Of a stretch of 64,000 nucleotides of DNA, positions 24,026 through 31,743 are shown piece by piece. Origin of the DNA: Hymenobacter convexus (GTDB lineage Bacteria; Bacteroidota; Bacteroidia; Cytophagales; Hymenobacteraceae); assembly GCF_030580955.1 (NCBI RefSeq), contig NZ_JAUQON010000006.1, positions 248,001 through 312,000 of the forward strand, read 5' to 3'. The notes under the pieces are model-generated. The model was not told the origin of the DNA. It did no database searches and was given only the letters and a program-made list of their open reading frames with translations. Within the stretch, counting starts at the first letter, position 1, and each line of letters begins with the position of its first letter. The translations under genes were made by a program, and so were the position numbers.

Positions 24026-25480
24026 TCACTGCTGCAGCACCGGCAGTGGCAACAGCATCCCGGAATCACTCGCCGTCGGCGTCAACGCTCCCGGGCCAGC
24101 CTTCCCGTCCTTGCCGCGCACCTTGCTCAGAATGGCTTCCAAGAGCGGGCGCATCGAGTCGAGGTGGCGCGACTTTATCATGAAATTCCAGAGGGGCTCG
24201 AATTTTTTCCAACCGCCGGCATAGGCGAAGTGCTTGAGCTGGTGGCGCAGGGTGTCGTGCACCAGGCTGGCTTTGGTGATGTTGGCCCAGGAGTAGAAGT
24301 CGCGGTAGGCGCCATCGTAGCCCTCCTTGAGTTGGCGGACCGTCAGGTGCGGGCCCGGCTGGCACACCACGGTGCGGGTGTCGTACTCGTTCCAGCGGCG
24401 GTGCAGCAGGCGGCCCTCAGCCTCCATGCGCTGGAAAAGGGCCGTGCCGGGGTAGGGTGTGGCAATGTGGAAGGTGGCCGTGGTGATGCCCTGGCCCACC
24501 GCCCAATCCACGGTGCGCCGGAACACATCGGGCCGGTCGTCGTCGAGCCCGAACACGAAGCTGCCATTCACCATGATGCCCAAATCGTGCAGCCGCTGGA
24601 TGGCGGCGGCGTAGTCGCGGCCCAGGTTCTGAGGCTTGTTGCTGGCTTTCAGGTTCACCGGGCTCAGCGTTTCAAAGCCCACGAACAAGCTGCGCAATCC
24701 CGCCTGCGCCGCCTTTTCCAGCAGCCCGTTGTCGCGCAGAATACTGTCCACCGTGGCGGCTCCCTGAAACAGCCGCCCCATGCCGCGCATGCCCTCAAAC
24801 AGCCCCGCCGCAAAACGCGTGTGCCCCAGCAAATGGTCGTCGAGGAAGTACAGATGCCGGCCGGGCAGGCGGTCGATTTCGGCCAGTGCGTCGTCCACGG
24901 TCTGGGTGTAAAAGCCCTTGCCGCCCTCAAAAAAAGCGTCTTTGTAGCAGAAGTCGCAGTGGTGCGGGCAGCCGCGCGTCACCACAATGGAGTTGGGCAC
25001 GAGGTAGCGCTCCCGCTTAATCAAATCGCGCCGGATGGGCGGCACGCCCACCAGTGTGCGCCCCGCGCCCGACACGTAGCGCGGCCGGGCCCGCCCCGCC
25101 TGCCAGTCGCGCAGAAACGCCGGGAATATCTCCTCGCCCGGCCCCAGAAAGATGCTGTCGGCGTGAGGCGCGGCTTCCTCGGGCAGGCTCGTCACGTGCA
25201 GGCCGCCCAGGCACACGTAGGCGCCGCGGGCGCGGTAGTGGTCGGCCAGCGCGTAGGCCCGGTAGGCATTCGTGATGTACACCTGGATGATGACAAGGTC
25301 GGGCGCATCGTCCAGGCGCAGCGTTTCCACGTGTTCGTCCTGCATATCGGCTTCCCACTCGCCCGGCAGGTAGGCTGCCAGCGTGGCCAGCCCCAGCGGC
25401 GGGAACAGCGAGTACTTGATGGGCCGCCAGTACGGGCTGGTGGCTTCGGTAAGAGCGGGGAGAATGAGTTTTACTTTCAT
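24026..25480 (-). CDS. B12-binding-domain-type radical SAM protein
   Basis: A 484-residue radical SAM enzyme. Residues 1-140 form a B12-binding-like Rossmann domain (VKLILPALTEATSPYWRP, PPLGLATLAAYLPG, APDLVIIQVYITNAYRAY, YVCLGGLHVTSLPEEA, FLGPGEEIFPAFL). The usual cobalamin motif DxHxxG appears only as DEHVET, so base-off cobalamin binding is doubtful. The radical SAM core has TRGCPHHCDFCYK with Cys171, Cys175 and Cys178 to hold the 4Fe-4S cluster, then YFLDDHLLG, SLFVGFETLSPVNL, GSFVFGLDDD and TPYPGTALF. The C-terminal region is long and unassigned. The reaction is not predictable from sequence; class B methyltransferases and hopanoid/chlorin enzymes share this layout. An operator palindrome lies 7 nt upstream of its start. 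Confidence 0.88.
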   Translation of the reverse strand: MKVKLILPALTEATSPYWRPIKYSLFPPLGLATLAAYLPGEWEADMQDEHVETLRLDDAPDLVIIQVYITNAYRAYALADHYRARGAYVCLGGLHVTSLPEEAAPHADSIFLGPGEEIFPAFLRDWQAGRARPRYVSGAGRTLVGVPPIRRDLIKRERYLVPNSIVVTRGCPHHCDFCYKDAFFEGGKGFYTQTVDDALAEIDRLPGRHLYFLDDHLLGHTRFAAGLFEGMRGMGRLFQGAATVDSILRDNGLLEKAAQAGLRSLFVGFETLSPVNLKASNKPQNLGRDYAAAIQRLHDLGIMVNGSFVFGLDDDRPDVFRRTVDWAVGQGITTATFHIATPYPGTALFQRMEAEGRLLHRRWNEYDTRTVVCQPGPHLTVRQLKEGYDGAYRDFYSWANITKASLVHDTLRHQLKHFAYAGGWKKFEPLWNFMIKSRHLDSMRPLLEAILSKVRGKDGKAGPGALTPTASDSGMLLPLPVLQQ

Positions 25481-25487
25481 TTTAAAG

Positions 25488-25506
25488 AACTTTGCATTTC
25501 AAAGTT
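25488..25506 (-). promoter_or_regulatory. Operator site B: extended AACTTTG-N5-CAAAGTT palindrome
   Basis: The most symmetrical of the three sites, 7 bp per half (core CTTTG at 25490-25494, CAAAG at 25500-25504), 7 nt upstream of the radical SAM start codon. Minus-strand centre AAATG. The upstream half-site resembles a -7 element (AAACTTTG). Confidence 0.75.
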
Positions 25507-25541
25507 TATGGACAAAAAAAGAGAGCTAACTAATTCTGGCT

Positions 25542-25632
25542 GTCATCCTGAGCGGAGCGAAGGACCTTCTCACGACCGAATTACCAGACATAGTTATGGC
25601 TTGATAAGGTCCTTCGCTCCGCTCAGGATGAC
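25542..25632. repeat. GTCAT-type dispersed repeat, GGACCTT variant
   Basis: Arms GTCATCCTGAGCGGAGCGAA plus GGACCTT and AAGGTCC plus TTCGCTCCGCTCAGGATGAC are fully complementary over 27 bp. It lies between the regulator gene (ends 25640) and operator site B, where it could terminate the regulator transcript. Confidence 0.9.
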
Positions 25633-25639
25633 AGACGGC

Positions 25640-25933
25640 CTACCCCCGCAGCAGCTTTTCCAGCGTGGCGAGGTGCTGCTGGAAAGCCACTTTGCCGGCG
25701 GCGGTGGCGGTGTAGGTGGTGTTGGGTTTTTTGCCCACAAACTGCTTGCTGACCAGCACGTACTCGGCTTTTTCGAGGGCGGCCACGTGGCTGGCGAGGT
25801 TGCCATCGGTGAGGTCGAGGGCTTCTTTGAGGTCGTTGAAGCTTACGGATTCGTTGGCCATCAGCACAGCCATCACGCCCAGCCGCACGCGGTGGTCGAA
25901 AGCCTTGTTGAGGGTGTGGATGAGGTGCTTCAC
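25640..25933 (-). CDS. Winged-helix transcriptional regulator (HTH_34 type)
   Basis: A 97-residue one-domain DNA-binding protein: LNKAFDHRVRLGVMAVLMANES, FNDLKEALDLTDGNLASHVAALEKAEYVLVSKQFVGKKPNTTYTATAAGKVAFQQHL. Recognition helix DGNLASHVAALEKA followed by the wing KQFVGKKPNTTY is diagnostic of the HTH_34 (MarR/ArsR-like) family, which has no ligand domain. The start is a GTG at 25933 that overlaps the TGA stop of the upstream gene (GTGA), giving tight translational coupling to the membrane protein before it. It is the obvious candidate to bind the nearby CTTTG-N5-CAAAG palindromes, including the one in front of its own operon. Confidence 0.88.
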   Translation of the reverse strand: MKHLIHTLNKAFDHRVRLGVMAVLMANESVSFNDLKEALDLTDGNLASHVAALEKAEYVLVSKQFVGKKPNTTYTATAAGKVAFQQHLATLEKLLRG

Positions 25934-26619
25934 GAAGAGACGACAGGTTTGGCAGCCGCGCCCGGCCGCTCGTAGCGGTTATACATCACCAGGCCATAAC
26001 CGATATGGCCCAGGCCGAAACCGAGCGCAAAGAAAAGCAGCCCGTACTCGGGCAGCAGCATGCACACCAGCCCCAGCCCGATTTGCGTCACGCCCAGCCA
26101 GCGGATTTCGTCCAGCGTGTACTTGCTGGCGTTGAGCAACGCAAGACCGTAGAAGACCAGCAGGCCCGGCATCACCATGGCCACGTCGGCGCCCAGGTAC
26201 AGGCGCAGGCAGAATAGGCCGCCCGCCACCAGCGGCACCGCCAGGGCCACGGCCAGCCGCCGGCCGGGGGCGCTCCACAGCTTCTGGCCGCCGTCGTGGG
26301 TGCGGCGCCGGGTGAAGTAAAACGCCACCAGCACCGCCAGCGCAATCATACCACCCGTGAGGAACAGCAGGCCGGGCAACTCCCGCTGCCGCGCTTCGGC
26401 CGAGGAGTGCAGCAGGCGCGCATAACCGCCCACCACGGATTCATCCTGAAAGGCACTCTCCAAGAACCGCATACTGAAGGCCGTGCCCAGCAGCGCCACC
26501 ACGCCAGCCCCTACCCCGCTCAGGCCGGAGAGCGACAAAAAGCGCGAGCTGCGCTCCATGATGGCGCGGATTTCGGTGAGTTGGGCTAATGGGTCGGGGT
26601 TGGCAGGCTTCATAACCAT
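25930..26619 (-). CDS. Six-helix membrane protein coupled to the regulator
   Basis: A 229-residue protein with about six membrane helices (SLSGLSGVGAGVVALLGTAF, LLFLTGGMIALAVLVAFYF, LAVALAVPLVAGGLFCL, VAMVMPGLLVFYGLALL, GLGLVCMLLPEYGLLFFALGFGLGHIGYGLVMY). A conserved-looking cytoplasmic N-terminus (LAQLTEIRAIMERSSRFL) precedes them. The arrangement with an HTH_34 regulator overlapping its end is typical of Bacteroidota pairs in which the membrane protein may modulate the regulator; this is inference. The first ATG (26619) or the third codon ATG (26613) could be the start. Operator site C begins 7 nt upstream. Confidence 0.75.
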   Translation of the reverse strand: MVMKPANPDPLAQLTEIRAIMERSSRFLSLSGLSGVGAGVVALLGTAFSMRFLESAFQDESVVGGYARLLHSSAEARQRELPGLLFLTGGMIALAVLVAFYFTRRRTHDGGQKLWSAPGRRLAVALAVPLVAGGLFCLRLYLGADVAMVMPGLLVFYGLALLNASKYTLDEIRWLGVTQIGLGLVCMLLPEYGLLFFALGFGLGHIGYGLVMYNRYERPGAAAKPVVSS

Positions 26620-26626
26620 AGAAGTA

Positions 26627-26641
26627 CTTTGTAGTGCAAAG
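26627..26641 (-). promoter_or_regulatory. Operator site C: CTTTG-N5-CAAAG palindrome with exact -7 element
   Basis: Minus strand CTTTGCACTACAAAG. With two preceding bases, the upstream half reads TAGCTTTG, an exact -7 element, so bound regulator would block the promoter. It lies 7 nt upstream of the membrane-protein/regulator operon and about 50 nt upstream of a divergent membrane gene. Confidence 0.75.
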
Positions 26642-26691
26642 CTAACTTAAACGACCAGATTTTTCGTTATTTGGGTAAAGTTTTTTTAGTC

Positions 26692-27219
26692 GTGAGCCGC
26701 GCACACAATTCCTCCTTGGCCACTACGCACTGGGCCCGGGCTACTGCGTTGGGTTTCTTGTATCTGATACCCTGCGCAATGGTGGCGACGCTGGCCTACC
26801 TGACGTGGGGCAACAATGGCTATCTAACGACGAATGTGCCGCTGAGCACCTGGGTTACTTCTGGTGGCATCACTTTGGCGGTGTATACAATGGGGGCCGT
26901 ATTCTGGAGCAGTATTTTCCTAGGCATTCCGGCAGCTCTGGTCGGCTTGCTGAGAATTTGGCCTATGAACTGGTTGTTCAGGCATTGTCTAAGCGACCCG
27001 GCGGGCCCCGATATGGTGGGCTTACTGTTCGGCACCTTGGTCATTTTTGAGACTCCGGTAATACTGCTTGCCTTTTTCATCAGCCCGGCTCGTTGGTATC
27101 CAATTAGCAATGGGATGCTTTGCCAGCTTGCCAGCTTGCCCTGGCTGTGTGCTTCGCTTCAAACGGCTTACAAAATGATGCAGGCCCAAGAAGCCCCGCA
27201 GGACGAGCCAACCCTTTAG
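26692..27219 (+). CDS. Membrane protein divergent from the regulator operon
   Basis: A 175-residue protein with four predicted membrane helices (ATALGFLYLIPCAMVATLAYLTW, WVTSGGITLAVYTMGAVFWSSIFLGIPAALVGLLRI, MVGLLFGTLVIFETPVILLAFFI, LCQLASLPWLCASL). GTG 26692 is chosen as start; a TTG at 26671 is possible. It is divergent from the regulator operon and shares its 72-nt control region with operator site C. No family recognised. Codon use is less GC-biased than the housekeeping neighbours, consistent with a lineage-specific gene. Confidence 0.55.
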   Translation: MSRAHNSSLATTHWARATALGFLYLIPCAMVATLAYLTWGNNGYLTTNVPLSTWVTSGGITLAVYTMGAVFWSSIFLGIPAALVGLLRIWPMNWLFRHCLSDPAGPDMVGLLFGTLVIFETPVILLAFFISPARWYPISNGMLCQLASLPWLCASLQTAYKMMQAQEAPQDEPTL

Positions 27220-27723
27220 CGCCAGACAAGCGCGCCGCAACTGAGCGCTCAGAGCCTTGCCGTGGTGTCCAGCAGCCATTGGTCCGGGAAGGCGAATCAT
27301 TAATGGCTGTTTTTAGGCTAGCGACCAATTGGTTTGCGGCGCTACTACTTATGTAGCTGGCGCCAACTGCACCCATTTGAAAAAGCCTGGCTTTGCCACA
27401 ATTCTCGGACAATGCAGTCATCCAATCGGGCGTTATCCATCCGACAGCATCTGACGTCATTTCCCAAAACAGGAACCCTCTCGGAAATTAAGTTTAGATA
27501 CAAAATTCGATATTTTTCAACGTATTGATTTTCATTACGCAAACTTCACAAAGTCGCAATAGACCAAGCGTCCCAAAATGGCCGGATTATTCCCAAAAAT
27601 ATAACAACAACTACCGCAAACCGCTCATTTACAGCGCACCGTAAATCAGCCTGCTCAAAAGCCCGCGCTTATTCGCGCACGCTTTTTGCTGGTTAGCTCT
27701 CCCTACTCTCCTTTTTTGCTGCT
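27220..27723. other. AT-rich intergenic region without a convincing gene
   Basis: About 500 nt with several short open frames (up to 118 codons on the minus strand) that lack a signal peptide, membrane helices or any recognisable domain. The second half is AT-rich with scattered TTTT and TATTTTT runs, likely upstream control DNA for the following membrane gene. A loose palindrome (GGCGCTAC ... GTAGCTGGCGCC) lies near 27338-27365. No tRNA or riboswitch is apparent. Confidence 0.5.
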
Positions 27724-28242
27724 ATGAAGTTGACTTACCCTGCCACCGCACCCGTCGCTTATCCTTCGGCCCTGGCCAGCACGCTGTATATCTGGCTGTT
27801 CAGCAACTTAGGCGGCACGGCAAAGCTCATTGCTGATTTTGGCTTTGAGGAACCCCAGGATTTGCAGATACCGCTGCTCATCGGCCTGCTGACAGGTGTG
27901 GTTTCGCTGGTTGCCGTGCCTTTCGCGTTGCCCATTTTCGCGTTGGCCCAGCGCGCCTGCACGGGCTGGAAATGCCGCCTCACGGCTTTGGCTGGGGTGT
28001 TGCTCGCCTTTGCCGCGGCCAACTATCTGCTGTTGCACTGGCTGCCTTTGGGCCCACCGGAAAGTCTGCTGCGCATGACGTGGCCCTATCTGGCCGCCGC
28101 CGTGCTCACCGTAGCGTGGCTGTACTGGCCACAACCCGTGGCCGGGCGGCTGGCGCGGCCCCGCCCATCCCGCTCCGCTCCGCTGCTCAGCGCGTGGCGG
28201 CAGCGCGCAGCTAAGCAGCCCCTGGCGAATCTGGCGCATTAG
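27724..28242 (+). CDS. Membrane protein, unknown function
   Basis: A 172-residue protein with four hydrophobic segments (ALASTLYIWLFSNLGG, IPLLIGLLTGVVSLVAVPFALPIFALA, LTALAGVLLAFAAANYLLLHWLPL, TWPYLAAAVLTVAWLYW) and a basic Arg/Ser-rich C-terminal tail. No family recognised. It begins with an ATG after a T-rich tract and ends 71 nt before the methyltransferase gene. Confidence 0.6.
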   Translation: MKLTYPATAPVAYPSALASTLYIWLFSNLGGTAKLIADFGFEEPQDLQIPLLIGLLTGVVSLVAVPFALPIFALAQRACTGWKCRLTALAGVLLAFAAANYLLLHWLPLGPPESLLRMTWPYLAAAVLTVAWLYWPQPVAGRLARPRPSRSAPLLSAWRQRAAKQPLANLAH

Positions 28243-28313
28243 CCCTGGGCAGGCAACGCGGGTTTAAGCCGACAAAACCGGCCGGATTCGGCGTTTGTGC
28301 GTACTGATGGGCC

Positions 28314-29102
28314 ATGCGCCTACGCCTGCGGTTGTTTGAGTTTGAAGATTTGCCGTGGTTTCCGGCCGTCATCCGGGCCGGGATGATGGATTATTTGCGG
28401 TTCATGATTTCCGCGCTGGGCACCTACCGGCCCATCGCGCCGCTGCTGGCCGAGGGCCTGGCCCGCACCGGCCAGACCCGCGTGCTGGAGTTGGGCGCCG
28501 GCGCCGGCGGCGGCACCGAAACTGTGCTGGCGGCCCTGCGCGCCCACGGCCAGTCCCAAGCCACCATCCTCCTCACCGACCTCTACCCCCAGCCCGCCGC
28601 CTGGGCCGACATTGCCGAGCGCACCCGCGGCGCCATCGCCTACGAGCCGGCCTCGGTGAATGCGCTGGCCGTGCCCGCGCATTTAACGGGCTTTCGCATC
28701 CTTTTTTCGGCCTTCCACCACTTCCCGCCCGAGGCGGCTACCGCCCTGCTACGCGATGCCGTGCGGGCCAATACCGGCATCGGCGTATTTGAGGGCGCGG
28801 GCAAGCACTGGCTGGAGCTGCTGCTGGCCTGGACGGTGCTGCCGGTGGCGCAACTGCTGCTCACGCCTTTTTTTCGGCCGTTCCGGCTCAGCCGGCTGGT
28901 ATTTACCTACCTCGTGCCGCTCATCCCGCTCTGCACCATCTGGGATGGCACAGTGTCGGTGCTGCGCATGTACACGGCTGAGGAGTTGCTGGCCCTGGCC
29001 CACGCCGCCGACCCGGAGAGCCGCTTCGCTTGGCAGGCCGGCAAAAAGCGCCACTGGTGGGGGCCGCAGGTGACGTATCTGATTGGGTGGCCCAAAGAGT
29101 AA
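28314..29102 (+). CDS. Class I SAM-dependent methyltransferase
   Basis: A 262-residue methyltransferase with the Rossmann motif I VLELGAGAGGGTET (about 57-70). Motif II is LLTDLYPQPAAW and motif IV FRILFSAFHHFPPEAATALLRDA. A hydrophobic segment (about 165-200, LELLLAWTVLPVAQLLLTPFF then LVFTYLVPLIPL) suggests membrane association and a lipid-like or isoprenoid-like substrate. The substrate is unknown. A UbiA-family prenyltransferase gene follows after a dispersed repeat, and such pairs occur in Bacteroidota prenylated-aromatic loci, but no polyketide synthase is nearby. Confidence 0.8.
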   Translation: MRLRLRLFEFEDLPWFPAVIRAGMMDYLRFMISALGTYRPIAPLLAEGLARTGQTRVLELGAGAGGGTETVLAALRAHGQSQATILLTDLYPQPAAWADIAERTRGAIAYEPASVNALAVPAHLTGFRILFSAFHHFPPEAATALLRDAVRANTGIGVFEGAGKHWLELLLAWTVLPVAQLLLTPFFRPFRLSRLVFTYLVPLIPLCTIWDGTVSVLRMYTAEELLALAHAADPESRFAWQAGKKRHWWGPQVTYLIGWPKE

Positions 29103-29115
29103 ATGATTTGGGACG

Positions 29116-29203
29116 TCATGCTGAGCGCAGCCGAAGCATCTCTACCGCAATCCTAAAATTGAATAGTTGTGCTGTAAAGATGCTTCGCTGCGCTCAGCAT
29201 GAC
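29116..29203. repeat. GTCAT-type dispersed repeat between methyltransferase and UbiA genes
   Basis: Arms GTCATGCTGAGCGCAGCCGA plus AGCATCTCTACCGC and AAGATGCTTCGCTG plus CGCTCAGCATGAC; loop around TTGAATAGTTG. Left arm starts 13 nt after the methyltransferase stop. Confidence 0.88.
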
Positions 29204-29248
29204 GTTCTTTACAGCCTTTGTTTCTCACCACTCATTGCTTCCCGTTAA

Positions 29249-30124
29249 TTGCGTCTCGCCAACTACAAAAAAGCCCTGCTGCTGCTGCGCATCCCGTTTT
29301 CGGTGTACCTCATGCCGGTGTTCTGGTTTGGGCTGAGCGCCCTGCGCGGGCCCTGGAGCGGATGGCGGGCAGCAGCGGTGTTTGTGGTGCTGCACCTGCT
29401 GGCGTACCCGGCCTCCAACGGTTACAATTCCTACTACGACAAGGACGAAGGCAGCATCGGCGGCCTGAAAGCCCCTCCCAAAGTGACGCCGGAACTGCTG
29501 CATCTGGTGTGGCTCTTCGATGCGCTGGCCGTGGCGGGCGCGGCGCTGCTCTCGTGGCCGTTTGCGGCGCTGGTAGTTGTCTATCTGCTGATTTCGAAGG
29601 CGTACAGCTATGAGGGCATTCGGCTAAAAAAGTACCCGCTGCTGAGCACGCTGGTGGTGGTGGTCTTCCAAGGCGCCTTCACACTCCTCATGACGCAGGT
29701 GGGCGTGGGCGCCACGCCGGCGCAGCTTTTCGAGAAAACCAACCTGCTGCTGGCGCTGGTGAGCACCTTGTTTTTGTGCGGCTCCTACCCGCTTACGCAA
29801 GTGTACCAGCACGAGGAGGACGCCCGGCGCGGCGACCGCACGCTGAGCTTGCGGCTGGGTGTTCGGGGCACGTTCGTGTTTGCGGCGGTGGGGCTGCTGG
29901 CGGGCGCGGCGGCGCTGGGGCTGGCCTACTGGCTACGGCACGAAATACGGCCGCTGCTCATTTTTCTGGTAGCTACGGGGCCGGTGGTGTTCCTGTTCAG
30001 CCGCTGGGCCTGGGCCGTATGGCACGATGAAAAGGCCGCCGACTTTGAGCACACCATGCGGATGAATCAGGTTTCGTCGTTGTGTTTGAGCGCAGCTTTT
30101 ATAGCGATGTTGCTGTGGCACTAA
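29249..30124 (+). CDS. UbiA-family prenyltransferase
   Basis: Integral-membrane enzyme that attaches an isoprenoid diphosphate to an aromatic or other acceptor. The 291-residue product has about eight helices and both Asp-rich motifs: NGYNSYYDKDEGSIGGL (about 60-75) and YQHEEDARRGDRTLSLRLG (about 188-205). The N-terminus KKALLLLRIPFSVYLMPVFWFGLSAL is family-typical. The start is a TTG at 29249 immediately after an in-frame stop; the first ATG would remove the conserved first helix. Substrate unknown: the acceptor enzyme set (ubiquinone, menaquinone, haem) cannot be chosen from one sequence, and this subfamily is common in Cytophagales beside methyltransferases. Confidence 0.85.
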   Translation: MRLANYKKALLLLRIPFSVYLMPVFWFGLSALRGPWSGWRAAAVFVVLHLLAYPASNGYNSYYDKDEGSIGGLKAPPKVTPELLHLVWLFDALAVAGAALLSWPFAALVVVYLLISKAYSYEGIRLKKYPLLSTLVVVVFQGAFTLLMTQVGVGATPAQLFEKTNLLLALVSTLFLCGSYPLTQVYQHEEDARRGDRTLSLRLGVRGTFVFAAVGLLAGAAALGLAYWLRHEIRPLLIFLVATGPVVFLFSRWAWAVWHDEKAADFEHTMRMNQVSSLCLSAAFIAMLLWH

Positions 30125-30207
30125 GTGTCGGCGGCAGGTAGGCCGGCAACTTATTTCAGCCCTTGGCGCGTATTATCGGGGCTTCATTCCACCAATCCAT
30201 TTTGGCT

Positions 30208-30843
30208 ATGCGTTACTCCTGGCTCCTGTTGCTGCCGCTGCTGGCAGCCTGCAATTCCAATCCTTCGTCGGAGAATGGGGAACCGGGCTTCGGCGCAGCC
30301 GACCAAACGAGTCCGGCCGATAGCACCGGGGTGCTGCCCACGCCCGATACCGCCAGCACCAAAGCCGTTTCGGCCGTAAGCGACACGTTGCGCACTGTGC
30401 GCCAGAAGCACAATTTCAGCAACCCCAAGGGCCCGGCCGATTTGTTCAAGCTGGTGTTTCGCGGCCCGTCCATCCTCGAAGGCACCGGCGAATTCACCAT
30501 CACCGACCCCAGCGGCCAGGTCATTTTCCGCGAGATGCTGACCGAGCCCGACCTTGAAGCTTCATTGGTGTATGAGATGAAAAACCCCACCGCCAGCCGT
30601 GCCGAGCGCGAAACCTTCGTGCTGCGCCGCATCGACCGGTTTTTCGTGCCTTCGCAGTTCCACACCCCGGCCATCGACCCCAGCACCGAGTTTCCGGCAG
30701 ACCTGGTGAACCTTGAACGCGCCACCTGGGACGATTTGCAGCACCGGCCCGACGCCATCGGCTTCGATTATCTGAAAGGCAAGGAAGACCGGCAGCGCAT
30801 TGCTTGGTCGCCGCTTAAGAAACAGGTGGTTCGGGTGCAATAG
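30208..30843 (+). CDS. Lipoprotein, unknown function
   Basis: A 211-residue lipoprotein. The signal peptide MRYSWLLLLPLLAAC ends in a LAAC lipobox, so the mature protein starts at Cys15. A Ser/Thr/Pro/Asp-rich linker (about 16-70) is followed by a folded domain: ADLFKLVFRGPSILEGTGEFTITDPSGQVIFREML, ERETFVLRRIDRFFVPSQFHTPAI, WDDLQHRPDAIGFDYLKGKEDRQRIAWSP. No family recognised. ATG 30208 is preferred because it starts the signal peptide. Convergent with the FrnE-like gene, 7 nt between stop codons. Confidence 0.7.
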   Translation: MRYSWLLLLPLLAACNSNPSSENGEPGFGAADQTSPADSTGVLPTPDTASTKAVSAVSDTLRTVRQKHNFSNPKGPADLFKLVFRGPSILEGTGEFTITDPSGQVIFREMLTEPDLEASLVYEMKNPTASRAERETFVLRRIDRFFVPSQFHTPAIDPSTEFPADLVNLERATWDDLQHRPDAIGFDYLKGKEDRQRIAWSPLKKQVVRVQ

Positions 30844-30850
30844 CGTCTTT

Positions 30851-31519
30851 TTAACGCTCAGTTTCCTCGCGCAACAGCTGCTCCAGTCCCGCCCGCATCT
30901 GCTCATAAGGCTGAAAGCCGCGGGCCAGCACGTAGCCCTGCTCGCCGATGCGCACCACGGCCGTGGGAAACCCCTCCACGCCAATGCGGGCCACGGCCGC
31001 AAACTCTTGCTGCGCGGCCCGGGCGCTTTCCAGTGCGGCCCAGCGGCGCTGAAATTCCACCACGTCCACTCCAAACGGCACCAGCAGCTCGTTGTAGGTC
31101 GAAGGGTCGTTTAAGTCGTGGCCATCGCGGAAAAGGGCCGTTTGCACGGCGTGGGCGAAGGCCACGGCGCGGGATGGGTCCTGCGTGAGCTGGCGGAAAG
31201 TAGCAATGGCCCGGCTCGGCGGCTCCGAGTCGTAGCGGTAGTGGCCGGCCGCGGCAAGGGCTTTAAAGGCTTCACCGAACTGCACGCCGGTTACATCTTC
31301 CACGTCGTTAAGGCTGGTTTTCAAGCCATCCCATATTTCAGCAATCGGGCCCACGTCCTCACCCTTCACCATGCCGCCGCAGAGGACGGATACGTCAACG
31401 CGACCCGCAAACTCTTCCTGCAGACGGTTGATGACCGGGCTTGTGCCGTAGCACCAGCCGCAGAGCGGGTCCTGAATGTAAAGCAGTTCGGGCCGGTTTT
31501 CGGCTGGTGTGGGCGTCAT
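30851..31519 (-). CDS. DsbA-family (FrnE-like) thiol oxidoreductase
   Basis: A 222-residue cytoplasmic DsbA-like protein. The active-site CGWC is in YIQDPLCGWCYGTSPVINRLQ (about 14-34). The helical insertion domain and the cis-Pro region (GVEGFPTAVVRI) follow, as in FrnE/2-hydroxychromene-isomerase-like proteins. There is no signal peptide, so it works in the cytoplasm, where FrnE-like proteins are implicated in disulfide and oxidative-stress chemistry. Specific partner unknown. Confidence 0.88.
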   Translation of the reverse strand: MTPTPAENRPELLYIQDPLCGWCYGTSPVINRLQEEFAGRVDVSVLCGGMVKGEDVGPIAEIWDGLKTSLNDVEDVTGVQFGEAFKALAAAGHYRYDSEPPSRAIATFRQLTQDPSRAVAFAHAVQTALFRDGHDLNDPSTYNELLVPFGVDVVEFQRRWAALESARAAQQEFAAVARIGVEGFPTAVVRIGEQGYVLARGFQPYEQMRAGLEQLLREETER

Positions 31520-31687
31520 GGCGGGGAAATAATCTGCCGCAAAAGTAGCCCCTGCTGGCGCTGGTCGGCGCTATTTCTATCGACTACCGAAGTTTTGGGC
31601 CGGCGGTGAATTTATTTGACGGGCCCCTGGTTTGTGCGGTGCTAGGTTAGCTTATCGATAGGACAACAGGTTATTTGTGATTTATAG

Positions 31688-31725
31688 AAAAAGGCCCGCT
31701 GCATTGCTGCAGCGGGCCTTTTTTA
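31688..31725 (-). terminator. Intrinsic terminator after rho
   Basis: AAAAAGGCCCGCTGCA / TGCAGCGGGCCTTTTTT with a TTGC loop, 18 nt beyond the rho stop. On the plus strand it also ends in a T-run, so it may act both ways. Confidence 0.88.
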
Positions 31726-31743
31726 TGCGCCAACGAAACGGGC

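Noticed and set aside
23669..25975. A 768-codon plus-strand frame
   Set aside because: Antisense to three confident minus-strand genes including the radical SAM protein whose Cys motif is unmistakable.
27334..27528. A 64-codon plus-strand frame in the AT-rich gap
   Set aside because: No ATG-proximal features, no hydrophobic or domain pattern; probably chance.
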